Below, piece after piece: positions 34,710 through 46,700 of a DNA stretch of 64,000 nt (position 1 is its first letter; every line of letters begins with the position of its first letter). The stretch is from Mikania micrantha (lineage: Eukaryota > Streptophyta > Magnoliopsida > Asterales > Asteraceae): contig CM018688.1 in the NCBI GenBank assembly GCA_009363875.1, positions 61,791,001-61,855,000 of the forward strand, read 5' to 3'. A model generated the notes under the pieces. That model was not told where the DNA came from. It did no database searches and was given only the letters and a program-made list of their open reading frames with translations. A program made the position numbers and the translations under genes.

Positions 34710-35190
34710 CTACGTAATTGTTGAACGTCTGGTATTCCAGAGCTTGTAACTATGGGGTGAGATACATGTAATAACATAAACATAATGATACTCAGCTATT
34801 ACCTGGTTATAAGAGACATGTAATTGCTAGACTTCTGGATATTCCAGAGCTTTTGTCGGCTTATATGAGGTATGTAAAGGCTAAACATGAAAGTATCGAT
34901 TCTAAGCTATTACCTGGTTATAAGGGACACGTAATTGCTAGACTTCTGGATATTCCAGAGCTTGTGTCGGCTTATATGAGGTATGTAAAGGCTAAACATA
35001 AACGTAACGTTACGGGGCTATTACCTGGTTATAAGGGACATGTAATTGCTAGACTTCTGGATATTCCAGAGCTTTTGTCGGCTTATAAGAGGTATGTAAA
35101 GGCTAAACATGGACCTATTGAATGCTAAGCTATTATCTATATAAGAGACATGTAATTGCTAAACTTATGGTATTCCAGAGCGTTTGTCTG
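34710..35190 (+). repeat. 110-bp tandem repeat in LTR B, three good and two poor copies
   Basis: Units starting CTATTACCTGGTTATAAG at about 34797, 34908 and 35018, each with GGATATTCCAGAGCTT, and degenerate partners on either side. The 91-residue open frame from 34853 is merely the translation of this repeat, as its protein repeats in step. Confidence 0.88.
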
Positions 35191-36104
35191 CTTATAGGAG
35201 ATATGTAATTGCTAAACTATGTGTATGTGAATCTATGATGCTTGATAAACGTGATGAGAAACTAACACTTATGAATACAATAGACATGAAAACTTTGAAA
35301 CAGATAACAAAAGGCTTTGATGAGGATTGAATAGATTGGTAGGTAAAATGCTTAATTATTATTAACAACAGTGTCATATCCGGATTAGTATGTGGTGGGA
35401 TGGCGTCTGGGCGGGTCGTAGGCTCGACTCAGGGGTATGCCCTATATATAAGCATACCGATTTGGATATTACATGTGGAGTTAATGAGGTTAACGTTTTA
35501 CCGAAAGAGGTTTGTTGAAAACTTTTTTAAACTTATAAACATTATGAACTCACCAACCGTTGTGTTGACTTGATCTTTTTACATGCTTTCTCAGGTGAAG
35601 AACAGGTTTAAGCTTAAGCTTTTGGATATGCATACTAGGCTGCCCAGATAGAGGACCTAGTAGACTTTTGGAGAAGCACATCTTTTGTTGATGATATACT
35701 ATACTTTTGATATCTTGCATAGTTACAAGATATAAACATTTGATTCTTTTGGTTAGGTTTACTTAGTTAAATTGCAGAACATTGCTATTGTAATTTAACT
35801 TTGTAATCCTATATATCATTTGATTGTGCTTTAGATATTCTTAAACGTTGATGCTATGTAAACAATCTGATCATCATGATTATCAACCACGATATCACGC
35901 CCCGGGAACCTTCCGCCCGGCGGGGACTCCGATCCAACCTCGCCGGCTCGGGGTGTGACACAAATGACGAATCTTGACCTTGATCGCCTGTTCCAGCTTC
36001 ATAGTCGCCTCCCAAGTCGTCTCAAAACAGTGTGTTGCCCTAGGTTCCACGCCACCAGCCATTTTAATCAAACCAACTCGTTTTTCTGAATTTTTAGCCC
36101 TGTC

Positions 36105-36275
36105 ACGTATCGCGACGACCCCCTGGTAACCCCTCGCGCTACGCGAGGGACCTCACTACCCGACAAAACAGTCGAGTCAACACGTAATCATTAAAAGGGG
36201 TATTTCTGTAATTTCCACCAGTCGCGATATGCGACAGGGTTTCTTATGCCCTTCGCGCTACGCGAGAAATTCCAG
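36105..36275. repeat. Palindromic TCGCGNTAYGCGA motifs in block Z
   Basis: Four imperfectly palindromic sites lie in 170 bp: TATCGCGACG, CTCGCGCTACGCGAGG, GTCGCGATATGCGAC and TTCGCGCTACGCGAGA. They stand out against AT-rich surroundings. Confidence 0.6.
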
Positions 36276-37209
36276 AATTCAGCCTTTTGTTTTCTTAGTT
36301 TTCAGGTCCGTTCTCGTCCAACCTGGAGCTCGTTTCCATGAACTTTTGTGCCCAAAATACGTGTTTATGACCTGCAAGCACCGAATTACATAATTGTGAA
36401 GCACCAGCTTAAATCGACTCCAAAACTGAATAAAACTATACAAGTACTTAACAAAAACAAATGGAAAAACAGATGTGTTTCGCAACACATTACATCCCCA
36501 CACTTATCTCTTTTTCGTCCCTGAAAAAGGCTTGTTCAAAAATCTGGGATCATAACTAAGTAAAATGGTTTTTATACAATTAAGCTCGTTAATTCAAAAT
36601 TAAATGCTTTGGAAAAGATTGTAAGTATTGTTATCCTATTAAACCCATACTAATTATTCAGGTTCCTTAGTCATGGTTCTGTTATGTTAATGTTCTACAT
36701 TTCATCTCATTAGACCCACACTTAGGAAATTTAAAACCAAATCAATCCTGAATTCCAGCTTTCAAGTTACCCTCTCATATAAACAAAACAAGAAATTTCT
36801 AAAATGAGACTTTTACAATGGAAGCAGATGAAAGCGTGAGCATTTTTCTTTTATTTATTATTTTTTTTCTTTCCATTGAACTTAGCTTAGTGTTGTTTCA
36901 ACCAGGCTGCAACCCTACGTGTGACACATAAGTTTTAGTCCAACTTCTTTCTTTTATTTTTTTTATTTTAGCTCAGCTCATTTGGTGAAATGGGGGAGCC
37001 ATAAGACTCGGATTTATTCTCATAAAAAGAGTACTTATGTGCCAAACAAAAATCAGATTTTCAAAACTCTCATTTGTTATTATGCAAAGGCTCCTTAACA
37101 ACTAGAAGTTTCACAAGTCCTAAATTCTCAAGATGTTTCCCACGAAATTCATGTATTTAAATGAAGTTATACCAATCCTACAGGACAAACGAAACCAGTT
37201 GAGCCTACC

Positions 37210-37358
37210 CACACAACTATAACCAAAGCATCACAATGTTTCTTCCGAAGGTTAATTCCTTCCTTCCGAAGGCTGTTAGGCTTTGCAGGGTTCAAGACTT
37301 AGTCAAAAGTCTTTGGTGAGCATCAGCCTTTATTATACTTTACAGTCTCCCCCTAGGC
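37210..37358 (-). repeat. SIRE 3' LTR start and polypurine tract
   Basis: On the minus strand CCTAGGGGGAGAC (37357-37345) is a polypurine tract, followed by the LTR start TGTAAAGTATAATAAAGGC from 37344. CTTCCGAAGG words occur at about 37240-37275. The LTR is then broken by block Z and resumes at about 30945. Confidence 0.65.
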
Positions 37359-38689
37359 TGATGCTACCAAAATTTTACACCTTCACTTCTTAGCAATTCA
37401 ACTCTTCTCTTGATAAGTCTTGGAGTGAGTCTTGATTCAGAATTATTGTCTGCATCAGTCAAGGGCATGTCCTCTATGTCAAACACATATTGAGGACTGA
37501 GAGAGAGCATCTCAAGTTGACTTTTCTTCATATAATTTCCATTGCATAGCCTGAGGATGAACTACTTTTCTTTGATCGTGTAGGTCCACTCAACTATAAG
37601 AACATGCACATTAAGGGGCAGTCCATCATATCTTATTCTGGCCATAGTCTTTCTTCTCTTGAATGGACCAAATCTTTTGGAAGGACCAGCACTTTTGTGA
37701 AGCACCAGTTGATTTGCTGGTTGGCCTTCTTCCTCCTGCTCATCCTGCTCTTCGTACTCTCCCTACCCATTGACCTCCTCCTCAGCTCTAGCTTCCTCAT
37801 TTGAACCCACTGATGCATCAGTTTCTGTAATGGGCTCTGGATCAACTACAGATTCCATCCCTACGGCCTCGGATCAAGTATGCTCAGCCTCTCTCCTCTC
37901 ATCCATTATTGGTTGTTCCTCAGGATCAGGATCTTTAGTTTGTTGTTTCTTAGCAGCTTTTGGACCTCTTTTGATCTTGATCACTGAGGATATTGGCATG
38001 TTGTCATAGGAAGGACTGGATGGAGGGGTGATCGGCTCTTGTTTTAGGAATTATGCTTCCTTTGAAGCACCATACATCACCTCTTCACCTTCTCTGATTC
38101 CAGAACCAGAGATAGGTGTTTCAATTGTGACTCCTCCACCAAGGCCTAAGTTCAGCCTTGCCCTTTGAGCCTGGATCTGCTCCATTGAAGGTAACTCTCC
38201 TCTGGCAATTTTCTGTTTGATTTCTCTTAGGTGCATGTCCATTGTAGAGTTCTTCATTAGGACGAGCTGCCGCTTTGTAGGGCCCAAAATCCCCACACGT
38301 ATGACACGTGTTTAATACGACATTTCAAAATAGGTCCCAGATTTTTTCAAAAATAAACATCCATTTTCATCACCCAAAATAACCAAAGTTTCCACCAAAA
38401 CATATAAAGTTAGGCTAATTCTACATTTGAAAACCCAATTACAACATTAACTACAATTCACAAAAGTTATTTGGTTTTAATTAAAACATGTTCGATCTGA
38501 TCCTCCATACTATTCCCGATCACATGCACCATCACCCTTTACGTTCACCTACAAAACACCACATTGAAATCACCATTAGTTCGTTAGAACTAAGTAAGAA
38601 CATCTATGTATACTATATTTAGTTCATAACGGAAGGTTATTAGATCCTAAAACGCGATTAAACGACCAAAACAAGTGATTTTGGACACC

Positions 38690-38845
38690 CCCCAGCCGTA
38701 GCTTATGGGCTGACTGTAGGCTATGGTTATTTTAAACAGAACCTTCCAACCGTAGCTTATGGTCTGACCGTAGGCTATGGTCATTTTAAACAGAACCATT
38801 CAGCCATAGGCTATGCCCAAGGCATAGCTTATGCCCCCTGCAATA
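38690..38845. repeat. CCGTAGCTTATGG motif cluster in LTR C
   Basis: Seven related words (GCCGTAGCTTATGG, CTGTAGGCTATGG, CATAGGCTATGCC, GGCATAGCTTATGCC) lie in 155 bp, two of them within a 60-bp direct repeat containing TTTTAAACAGAACC. Confidence 0.72.
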
Positions 38846-39244
38846 CCAAATATCACTTTTTTTCGCGTTTTACACTCCCGTAACCACCCCGGATCGTACC
38901 AACACTTCCGTTTCTCCGAAACAAATCCCATAACACCTTTGAAACATAACTACCAAGTTTCAAAACATAATTTGGGTTATAATTAAGTTATTCACCAAAC
39001 GATTTGTTAAACGGGTCATTTACACCTAAACCCATTAACACACCAATTTTCACCCAAAGCTAATGGAACTTCCTTTTCCCCAAGGATTTCCATTTGTTAC
39101 ATTAATTCAACATATTCAATACATGAAATGCATATTTAAAAACACTTTAAAACACATCTAAAGTGTTAAACTCTACAACCACCAATATTTAAGTTATGAT
39201 TCACGCCATTTCCTTAAGACATCCTTTTTCACCAAGGATTCTCA

Positions 39245-39435
39245 AGGTAAGCAATCACACCACTTGTGATTTACTTAAACACCATAGATTTACCATGGGA
39301 AGATCACACCACTTGTGATTCAACCCAACTCCAAATTCACACCACTTGTGAATTGTTTGACCATTTTTAGTCAAACTTCAAATAAGGAGTTCACACCATT
39401 TATGAATCATCCTTATTTCTTTCCTACCACATGTG
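39245..39435. repeat. TCACACCACTTGTGA cluster in LTR C
   Basis: Five copies of the partly palindromic TCACACCACTTGTGA or its variants (about 39248, 39304, 39338, 39391 and 39425) are separated by 34-56 bp of unlike sequence. Confidence 0.75.
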
Positions 39436-42400
39436 AACATGTTATATTACAATAACTTAGCAATATAACACCTATTGCATGTTATTGTCAATCAACAAAT
39501 ATCTAAACACCAATTCACCAAATACAACATCATGTATATTCCACATACATTTATGTACATATATACATATATGTGCATAGCACCATTCAATCATATCAAG
39601 TATAATAGGTGGGTGACTTACCTTGTCCCGAAGGATTATCCACTACCAAAATCTCTTTCCCGGGTCGTTGATTTCCACTAACACCTCCATTATTGTTCCC
39701 TATTATCACAACTAATAGTTAAACAATATAGTTGACTACAACTAGTCAATTCACACCCATTTGACCATTATTACCAATTACACCTAGATTATTGTCAAAT
39801 GACCCCCTAATCACAAAGTTTTCACCTTTTATGATCATAACAACCAATTAATCTCACCCATCCATTTAAACACATTGTTAGGTAAAAATCAAGTTGTTGA
39901 CATTTCATCAAATAACTTGTGTGCAGGAATTTTCCTTACACATTTCAACTAGTTCTAAAACTCCAATAATCTCCCATATTTGTTTATAATCAACCAAATT
40001 CAACAATCACCAAGGTAATAAAAATTTCATATGTTGTATAACATAAAGTTATCATCTAATGACCCATTTAAATCTCTTAGTTCATCTTCACCATGAACAG
40101 CCCAAAACTCCATTTTTATCAATGACATCATCATGCAAGAAAATGATCAAATGTTGTTTCTTGGGTGATTATCATGATAATTAACAACATATAACACCAT
40201 CTACACTTCTAATTTCAAATTTGACCCATCCAACCCACACCCCTTAGGAGATTCACGAAAACACCATCAAAAACCCAATATTTACATACCTAAATATAGT
40301 ATGAAGCAAGAAGAACTCAAGTTTGCACTTGCATTCAAGATCAAATCATAGATAAGTCACCAATTTGATAAATCTTGAAGTTTTTGAGTCTTCAGTTCTT
40401 TCCTTTCTCTCTGTCGTCTCCCACACACAAATATGTGGGAAATGTGTGTTTTGACCAAGTCAAGACTCTCAATCCTCTTTTAAGTTAACTTTCAGTTAAT
40501 TACATTTTCAACCCTCCATTACTAGTTTACTCCAACTATTTATAAATAACCAAGTTAAGCTAGCTACCACCCACCATATAATTATAATTAAAATCAAGTA
40601 TTATTAAATCACTCATCAAATAATATTTAATATAATAAGAACTTATAAAACACCCATCAATATAAATAAAACATAGTTATACACCAATTATATTTTATTT
40701 ATAATAATTCCCCAAAATGGGTCGTTACACGCTTGTTGAATCCATAGTTCAACAAGATACTCTTCATCCTATCTCTATAGGCAGTCTCCTTTTGCTTTTT
40801 GGTGAGAACTACAGCGACTTTGGCTACAGTAGCAGCCTGTTCTTGCTGCTGCACCCGATCCAGCTCTTCTGCCATTTGAGGTACCGACAAGAGCAAGATT
40901 TCATCTACATCATAACCCTTCTCCTAGAGGAGACTAGAGAGTCTAAGTATCTCTCCATCCAGGTAAGTGCCTGGTTGGCCCTTCTTCTTCATCGGCCTCC
41001 TCTCCTCCTGTTCAGCTTCCTCTTATGGGGTTAGCTTTCTTTTTCCTTTGTCCATTGTGTTCACCCCAGAGGAGATAGATCTCGTAGCCTCACCAGTTGG
41101 TTCATTGGCAAAGAGTTCTTCTGTGGAAGAATCATCAAGTATGACCGGGCCTTTGGAAGCAGCTACAGCTTCGGAATCAACCTTAGCTTTCACTACCTCC
41201 TCCAGTTGACCAACCAACTTGGGGGATTCCTTAGAGGAGTCCACAGAGAACTCAGTATGTGAGGAGAGGTGTTCACCAGCCATTGTCCCAAGAGGGGACA
41301 CAGGTTACATGGAGATTGATGTGGTTGCTTGAATGGGTTCCTCCATGGTAACCATGGATGTAGTCTCAGAAGGAGACTTAGTCCCAGAAGGGGACTGTTG
41401 GATCCCAACAGGGGACCTGTATGGTAGCCCATGTATCTTCGGAAGAGGAGGAGGAAGAACTTGAGTAATGGAAATATGTACCCAAGAAATCATTCCATTC
41501 ACTGTCCAAAGTGACTATGAATGGAGTGGGTTCTTGAGCAGCTTCCTCCTCTCCTGTTGCTCCAGATCCTGATCCTATAAGTTGTCCCTTCTCCCTCTTT
41601 TGTGTAGCATCAGAGGAGAGGTAGGTCATCGTAGTAGGATCAGGCTAGAATGGGGCACATATGATTGGGGGCGGCGCTGGAGGTACAAGATGGTAGCATC
41701 TTTGGTTTGAACCTCCAGCTACAGGGTAGCAACTTCAGATTCCAGTTGAGCTACCCTGGCTTGTAGGGTGGAAATGGTGGCCGTCAATTCCTGAATTTTG
41801 GTGCCCTCATCCACCTGAGTGGAATCACTAGGCGATGAAGTCCTGAGCTTGGCTCCTGCACCACCACCACCAGATGTGGTTTCTTGGCACCCTGGATTTC
41901 CCTCATTGAAGATGACCTCATAGAAGTCATCAGCAATCTGAGTTGCCACGGGGGAGGTCCTAGTTCCTGTACCACTGTCCTGAAGAACTTGAGAAGGTTC
42001 AACAGTAGTGACAGCCTCCTCTGTATTGACCTTCTCTACACTCCTAAGGTCAACCTCTGTGCTTCTAGGCTCTAGGTCAGGGAACCTTTCCTGTAACTGT
42101 GTCACCACTCTCAATAAAGTTTGGGTAGTGGGTGAGAGTGGATCATCCAGAGCAAAGGCAAAGGGTTCTTGAGCCAAGGTAGAAGTATGAGTGGGGGGCA
42201 GTGATGGGTGATAAACTCCTGGGGACCTGGGAGACAGTCCCTGATCTAAGAGAGTTGCTTCATCAGAAGCAGGGTCAATGATAGGGGAATCCCTTTGGAT
42301 ATTCTCATGTATGTATGGAGACACATACTGTGGGCTAGGCTGGGTGGGGGTTGCCACTGGTTCCAGAGGAAGAACCAGTGGTGAAGTAGCTGGTGTGGTT

Positions 42401-43324
42401 TTCACCTTAGGAGGAACTGTGCCCCTGACAGTTTTCTTCACCTTCAGGAGCAAAGGGCTCCATGGAACTGAACACTCTTCTTCTTCAGTTATACAAAAGT
42501 CTTGGCATTAACCAAGGGGATGTTGTATATGTTCCCAGTTAGTGAAAGGGAGGAGCCCAATTCACTGTAGAAAATGTGCTGCAAAAACTTGGGATACATA
42601 CAGAACGTCTTTGGCGACGAAAGAGTGTCTGCCAAGTTATTAAAAATGAAAGCAGAAAAGTTAAACAATTGACGTGAAATCAAGCCCTGAATAGCCGAAG
42701 CTAAATCAGAGGGGACTTGATCCCAACCACCTGTTTTATTAGATAAACAGCGAAGAAAGACATGTATGAGGTACTTATAATTATAGGACACTCTACCCTT
42801 CAAATAGGTTGTTGTAGGGAGAGGGCCTTCGTACCCTAGTGACCTGAAGGTCGAGGCTACCTCATCCCTTTTGAATGAGACCCTTCCCCTAGCATCACTG
42901 AGATGAAGATTCCGACAGATGGTCTCCACAGAAATGGAGATGGGATGAGCATCAATGGTAGCTAAAAAGTTCTACCTTTGGGAGATGAAGCAACAGAGCA
43001 AGAAAGCCAAAACTATTGGTGATGAGACTCATACACTACAGGTTTGACGGTGATGGCGAAATGGTACCTGCTCCTTGTGAGAAAGGAGATGATCGGAGCG
43101 AATTCAGCGTCGTTATAGGCTGAAAGTTCAGCTGCCAAGTTGTGAGCAGGTTGAAAGGCAAAGGATTCCATGGCGATTGAAGAGGATTTAGGGTTAATTT
43201 TCAGAGATAACAAGGAAGTTAATTTGAAAGAGGAAACGATGAGAGAAAATAAATGAGCGGGAGGCCTTTTATACCTTCGGATGTCAACATTTAATATGGA
43301 GACACATTAAAGTTTTGAGATCCG

Positions 43325-43770
43325 GAGTGTCAGAAAAAGCTCTTCCGATACAGCTGTGGGGCACTGGAATATTCACAAGTTTCTGAACGGCAAGGTGCTT
43401 CTGAAGATGTTGCTATCAGAAGGAGTTCATGAGACCATAAAATGTTTTTCGGAAGACAGATACTTCCGATATATATTCCAAGAATGTTAAATATAACATC
43501 GAAAGCACTGCTTCAGAAGATGCAGATAAGTTCATCAGATGGAATTGTATTTCGAAAGGCATCTTCTTCTGATAAGTATTATCAGAAGATCATACTTCCG
43601 AAGACAAAGTCAATGTATCGGAAGAGAAAAACTTCAGAAGGGAGTTTGTCTTCTGAAGCGTGAGTGCTTCCGACTCAAGGAGTAAATAATACTTCCGAAG
43701 ACTTAAACCATCTTCTGAAGAGTAATTACTCATCAGAAGATAATTTAAGTATATCTTCCGAAGGATAACT
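43325..43770. repeat. CTTCYGAAG motif array between pol and third ORF
   Basis: About twenty copies of CTTCCGAAG, CTTCTGAAG, ATCAGAAG and their half-sites occur in 445 bp with unrelated spacers. The core is self-complementary (CTTCnGAAG), so orientation is ambiguous. The same words recur in the SIRE LTR (30735-30830, 37240-37275) and inside gag (47480-47720). Confidence 0.85.
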
Positions 43771-43791
43771 CACTTCTTGTTATTAATTCAT

Positions 43792-46700
43792 TTATTCAAA
43801 ATTAATCATACCAATGGCTGTTATTAAGTACCTAAATCTTCCTTCATCAAAAGCCTTGGTAAAGAGATCATCCAGATTGTGTTATGTATCAACTTTGACT
43901 AGATGAATTAACTTCTTTTCTGCACAATCTCTGATGATGTGATATTTGATATCTATGTGCTTGGTCTTGGAGTGCTTGACAGGATTGTTGGTGATGCAGA
44001 TTGCACTTGAGTTGTCAATTTGTATAGGAGTGTTGAACAGCTCTACTCCATAATCTTTCATTTGATTCTGAATCTAGATGACTTGTGCACAACAGCTAGA
44101 AGCAGCAATGTATTCAGCTTCTGCAGTAGAGGTAGAAACACAGGATTGCTTCTTGCATTGCCATGATACAATTCTGGACCCAAGAAATTGACATATTCCT
44201 TATGTGGATTTCTTGCTTACAACCTCCATAATCACTGTCAGTGTAGGCCATGAACTGAAAATATGCATTTCTAAGATACCATAATCCTAGACCTGGTGCT
44301 CTTTTGAGGTATCTGAAAATTCTTTTCACAGCAAACATGTGTGAACTCTTGGGATTGGCCTGAAATCTTGCACACAAACAAGTTGCAAACATGATGTCAG
44401 GCCTGCTTGCTGTGAGATACGTCAAAGAGCCTATCATTGCTCTATATTGGTGTTGATCAACATCCTCCCCCTCATGGTCAGGGCCTAAGGATGTTGTCTT
44501 AGACATTGGCGTACCAAAAGCTTTGCAATCAGTGAAGTTGAATCTTTCAAGAATATCCTTGACATATTTTGATTAATTAATGACAATTCCTGTAGGAGTT
44601 TGTTTCACTTGTAGTCCAAGAAAGAAAGTGAGTTCTCCCATTGAACTCATTTCCAATTTGGACTTCATCAGTGATTCAAAATCCTTGCAAAGTGATTCAT
44701 TGGTGGAACCAAAAATAATGTCATCGACATAAATTTTAACAAGCATAATATGTTGATTGGATTTCTTGAAGAAAAGAGTCTTGTCGATTGTCCCTCTCTT
44801 GAAATTGTTGGCCAGCATGAAAGAAGATAGAGTTTCATACCATTTTCTGGGAGCCTGATGCACCCATATAAAGCTTTATCAAGCTTACATACATGATCAA
44901 GAAACTTTGGATCTTCAAATCCAGGTGGCTGACACACATACACTTCCTCATCAATCTTTCCATAAAGAAAGACACTTTTAACATCTACTTGAAAAACTTT
45001 GAAGTTCTTAGTAGCTGCAAATGCTAGAAATATTCTGATTGCCTCAATCCTTGCAACTGGAGCCAAAACTTCATCGTAGTCAATGCATTCCTCCTGGTGT
45101 ACCCTTGTACTACTAACCTTGCCTTGTTTTGGTTTGTCATCCTTCTTATTTCTGAAAACCCACTTTGTTCCAATGGCATACTTACCCTTGGGTAAAGGGC
45201 AAACCTTTCAAACTCCATGCCTTTCAAATTGAAGGAGTTCTTCCTGCATGGCTTCTACCCAACTGCTATCTTTCAGTGCTTCAGCAACTTTCTTTGGTTC
45301 TATTTGGGATAGAAAGCAAGAAAACAAAACGATGTTTGCTTCATGAATGGAGCTTCTTTTTCTTATTCCTTCCTCTACATTACCAATAATATTCTCAACT
45401 GGATGGGTGTTATGAATGCGAGTTCTTAGGATCACATCCAGCTGGGAATTCAAATCCAGGTTGCTTGGCTCAAGATTTGGAAGTACCACCTCAAGCTGGA
45501 TTTCTGGTAGATCTTGAGGTTTCAGAGGATGGACTGTTATGGGATAATTTTCTCTATGAGGAAGAGTTTCCAGAGTGATTGCTTCAGCAGAAGGACTTCC
45601 AACTTCTTCTTGACTCAGTGGAACAGAAATAGAGTCACTTAAAGGAACAGCCTAAGAGGTGTTGGTTGTCTCAGACTGTGAAACAACATCATGTGTTGAA
45701 GTGGATTATGCTAAGATTTGTCTTGAAGCTATTGGCAGTTCAACTCGAAAGTCTTCTTCTCTTGTGTGCTTGTTGGAGTCCAAGGTAGTTATCTGTAGAT
45801 CTGAAACATACTCTTTCACATGATTAAATGTAGATGTGAATTTATCAAGATCAAACAACCAATCAGGCCTATTCCAGGTTTATTGATAGTATGTTCATTG
45901 AACTGAACATTTGCAAACTCTTCAATAATCCTGGAATCTTTGATGTATACTCTATATGCTTTGGCATGTGAAGAGTACCCAACAAAGTAGCCCTCTGCTG
46001 ATTTCTCAGCAAACTTGGCTAGATGATCATTAGTATTCAATACGGTGCATTGACATCCAAATGGTTTAAGTAATCCAATAAATGGCTTTCTCTTATGCCA
46101 AATTTCATAAGGAGTCATACCATGTGACTTAACCACCAATACTCTATTTTGAACATAACAGACAGTGTTGACTGCTTCTACCCAAAAAGTTATTGGAAGT
46201 TTGGCATCAGATAACATGGTCCTAGCAGCCTCAATTAGTGTCATATTCCTTCTCTCAGCAACATCATTTTGTTGTGGAGTCCTAGGAGCACTAAATTGTC
46301 TTGTAATACCCTTAGATTGACAAAAGGAATTTAAAATATGGTTTTTGAATTCTGTTCCTTGATCTGATCTTATGATTTTTACATGATGGTCACTCTCATT
46401 CTCAACTCTAAGAGTGAATGATTTTAAGATCTCAGCAGTTTCATCCTTGGTACTTAAGAAGAATACCCAGGTATACCTAGAGAAATCATCAGTGACCACC
46501 AAGCAATATGACTTTCTACGTAGGCTTTTCACACTTGTAGGTCCAAACAAGTCCATGTGAAGTAGATGCAGGAATGTTGTTATGGAATTTATCTCTTTGG
46601 CATGATAAGATGATTTGTGTTGCTTTCCTTTCAAGCAGGCAACATATTTATCAACACAGATGAATTCTTTTGTTGTTAAACCAGTTACTAAGTTATTTTT

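Larger units (their letters stand above)
32104..35960 (+). mobile_element. Solo LTR B with perfect CAAAT target duplication
   Basis: It starts TGTAACATCAGTG and ends CTCGGGGTGTGACA, flanked by CAAAT at 32099-32103 and 35961-35965. It is 3.86 kb with no internal domain. In order it contains a TATA box (about 32891), a leader with a donor-like site, a CGAACC array (33310-33565), a CGGCCCA array (33670-33910), a 20-bp minisatellite (34465-34660), a 110-bp tandem repeat (34710-35190) and a polypyrimidine-AG (35570-35594). Its ends and leader resemble LTR A. Open frames inside are repeat-derived. Confidence 0.9.
30946..37209. mobile_element. Block Z: gypsy-like retroelement fragment inserted in the SIRE 3' LTR
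   Basis: This non-coding sequence interrupts the SIRE LTR and is itself interrupted by LTR B (32104-35960). Phrases such as ATATCGAACCCACATAATTC (about 31066) and CATCCCCACACTTATCTCTT (about 36493) are typical of the long non-coding parts of Asteraceae gypsy elements, and palindromic TCGCGATATGCGAC-type motifs occur at 36108-36270. I see no gag or pol, so lineage and exact ends are uncertain. Confidence 0.45.
38276..40729 (+). mobile_element. Solo LTR C with perfect CGCTT target duplication
   Basis: It starts TGTAGGGCCCAAAATCCCC and ends CCCCAAAATGGGTCGTTACA, flanked by CGCTT at 38271-38275 and 40730-40734. It is 2.45 kb and non-coding. It contains a CCGTAGCTTATGG motif cluster (38690-38845) and a TCACACCACTTGTGA cluster (39245-39435). 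The SIRE third ORF resumes in frame-compatible sequence on both sides, so the insertion is younger than the SIRE copy. Confidence 0.93.
37600..43171 (-). pseudogene. Third ORF of the SIRE-type element, interrupted by LTR C
   Basis: It starts MESFAFQPAHNLAAELSAYN at 43171. A conserved block follows at about 42950-42489 with TICRNLHLSDARG, FRSLGYEG and TFCMYPKFLQHIFYSE. This is the pattern of the post-pol ORF found in many Asteraceae SIRE-like elements, whose products are often mis-annotated as host proteins. A Pro/Ser/Thr-rich stretch (42453-41719) ends in a coiled-coil-like QELTATISTLQARVAQLESE, then acidic, Glu-rich regions to about 37600. Several frameshifts and stops exist. LTR C (38276-40729) splits it after the codon run for NYGFNK. 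The function is not established; an envelope-like role has been proposed for SIRE elements. Confidence 0.7.

Noticed and set aside
34853..35128. A 91-residue open frame with repeated LLPGYKGHVIARLLDIPEL
   Set aside because: It is the readout of a 110-bp tandem repeat within a solo LTR, with no start context or homologue known to me.
37604..38009. Plus-strand open frames rich in Ser and Leu
   Set aside because: They are antisense to the acidic end of the copia third ORF.
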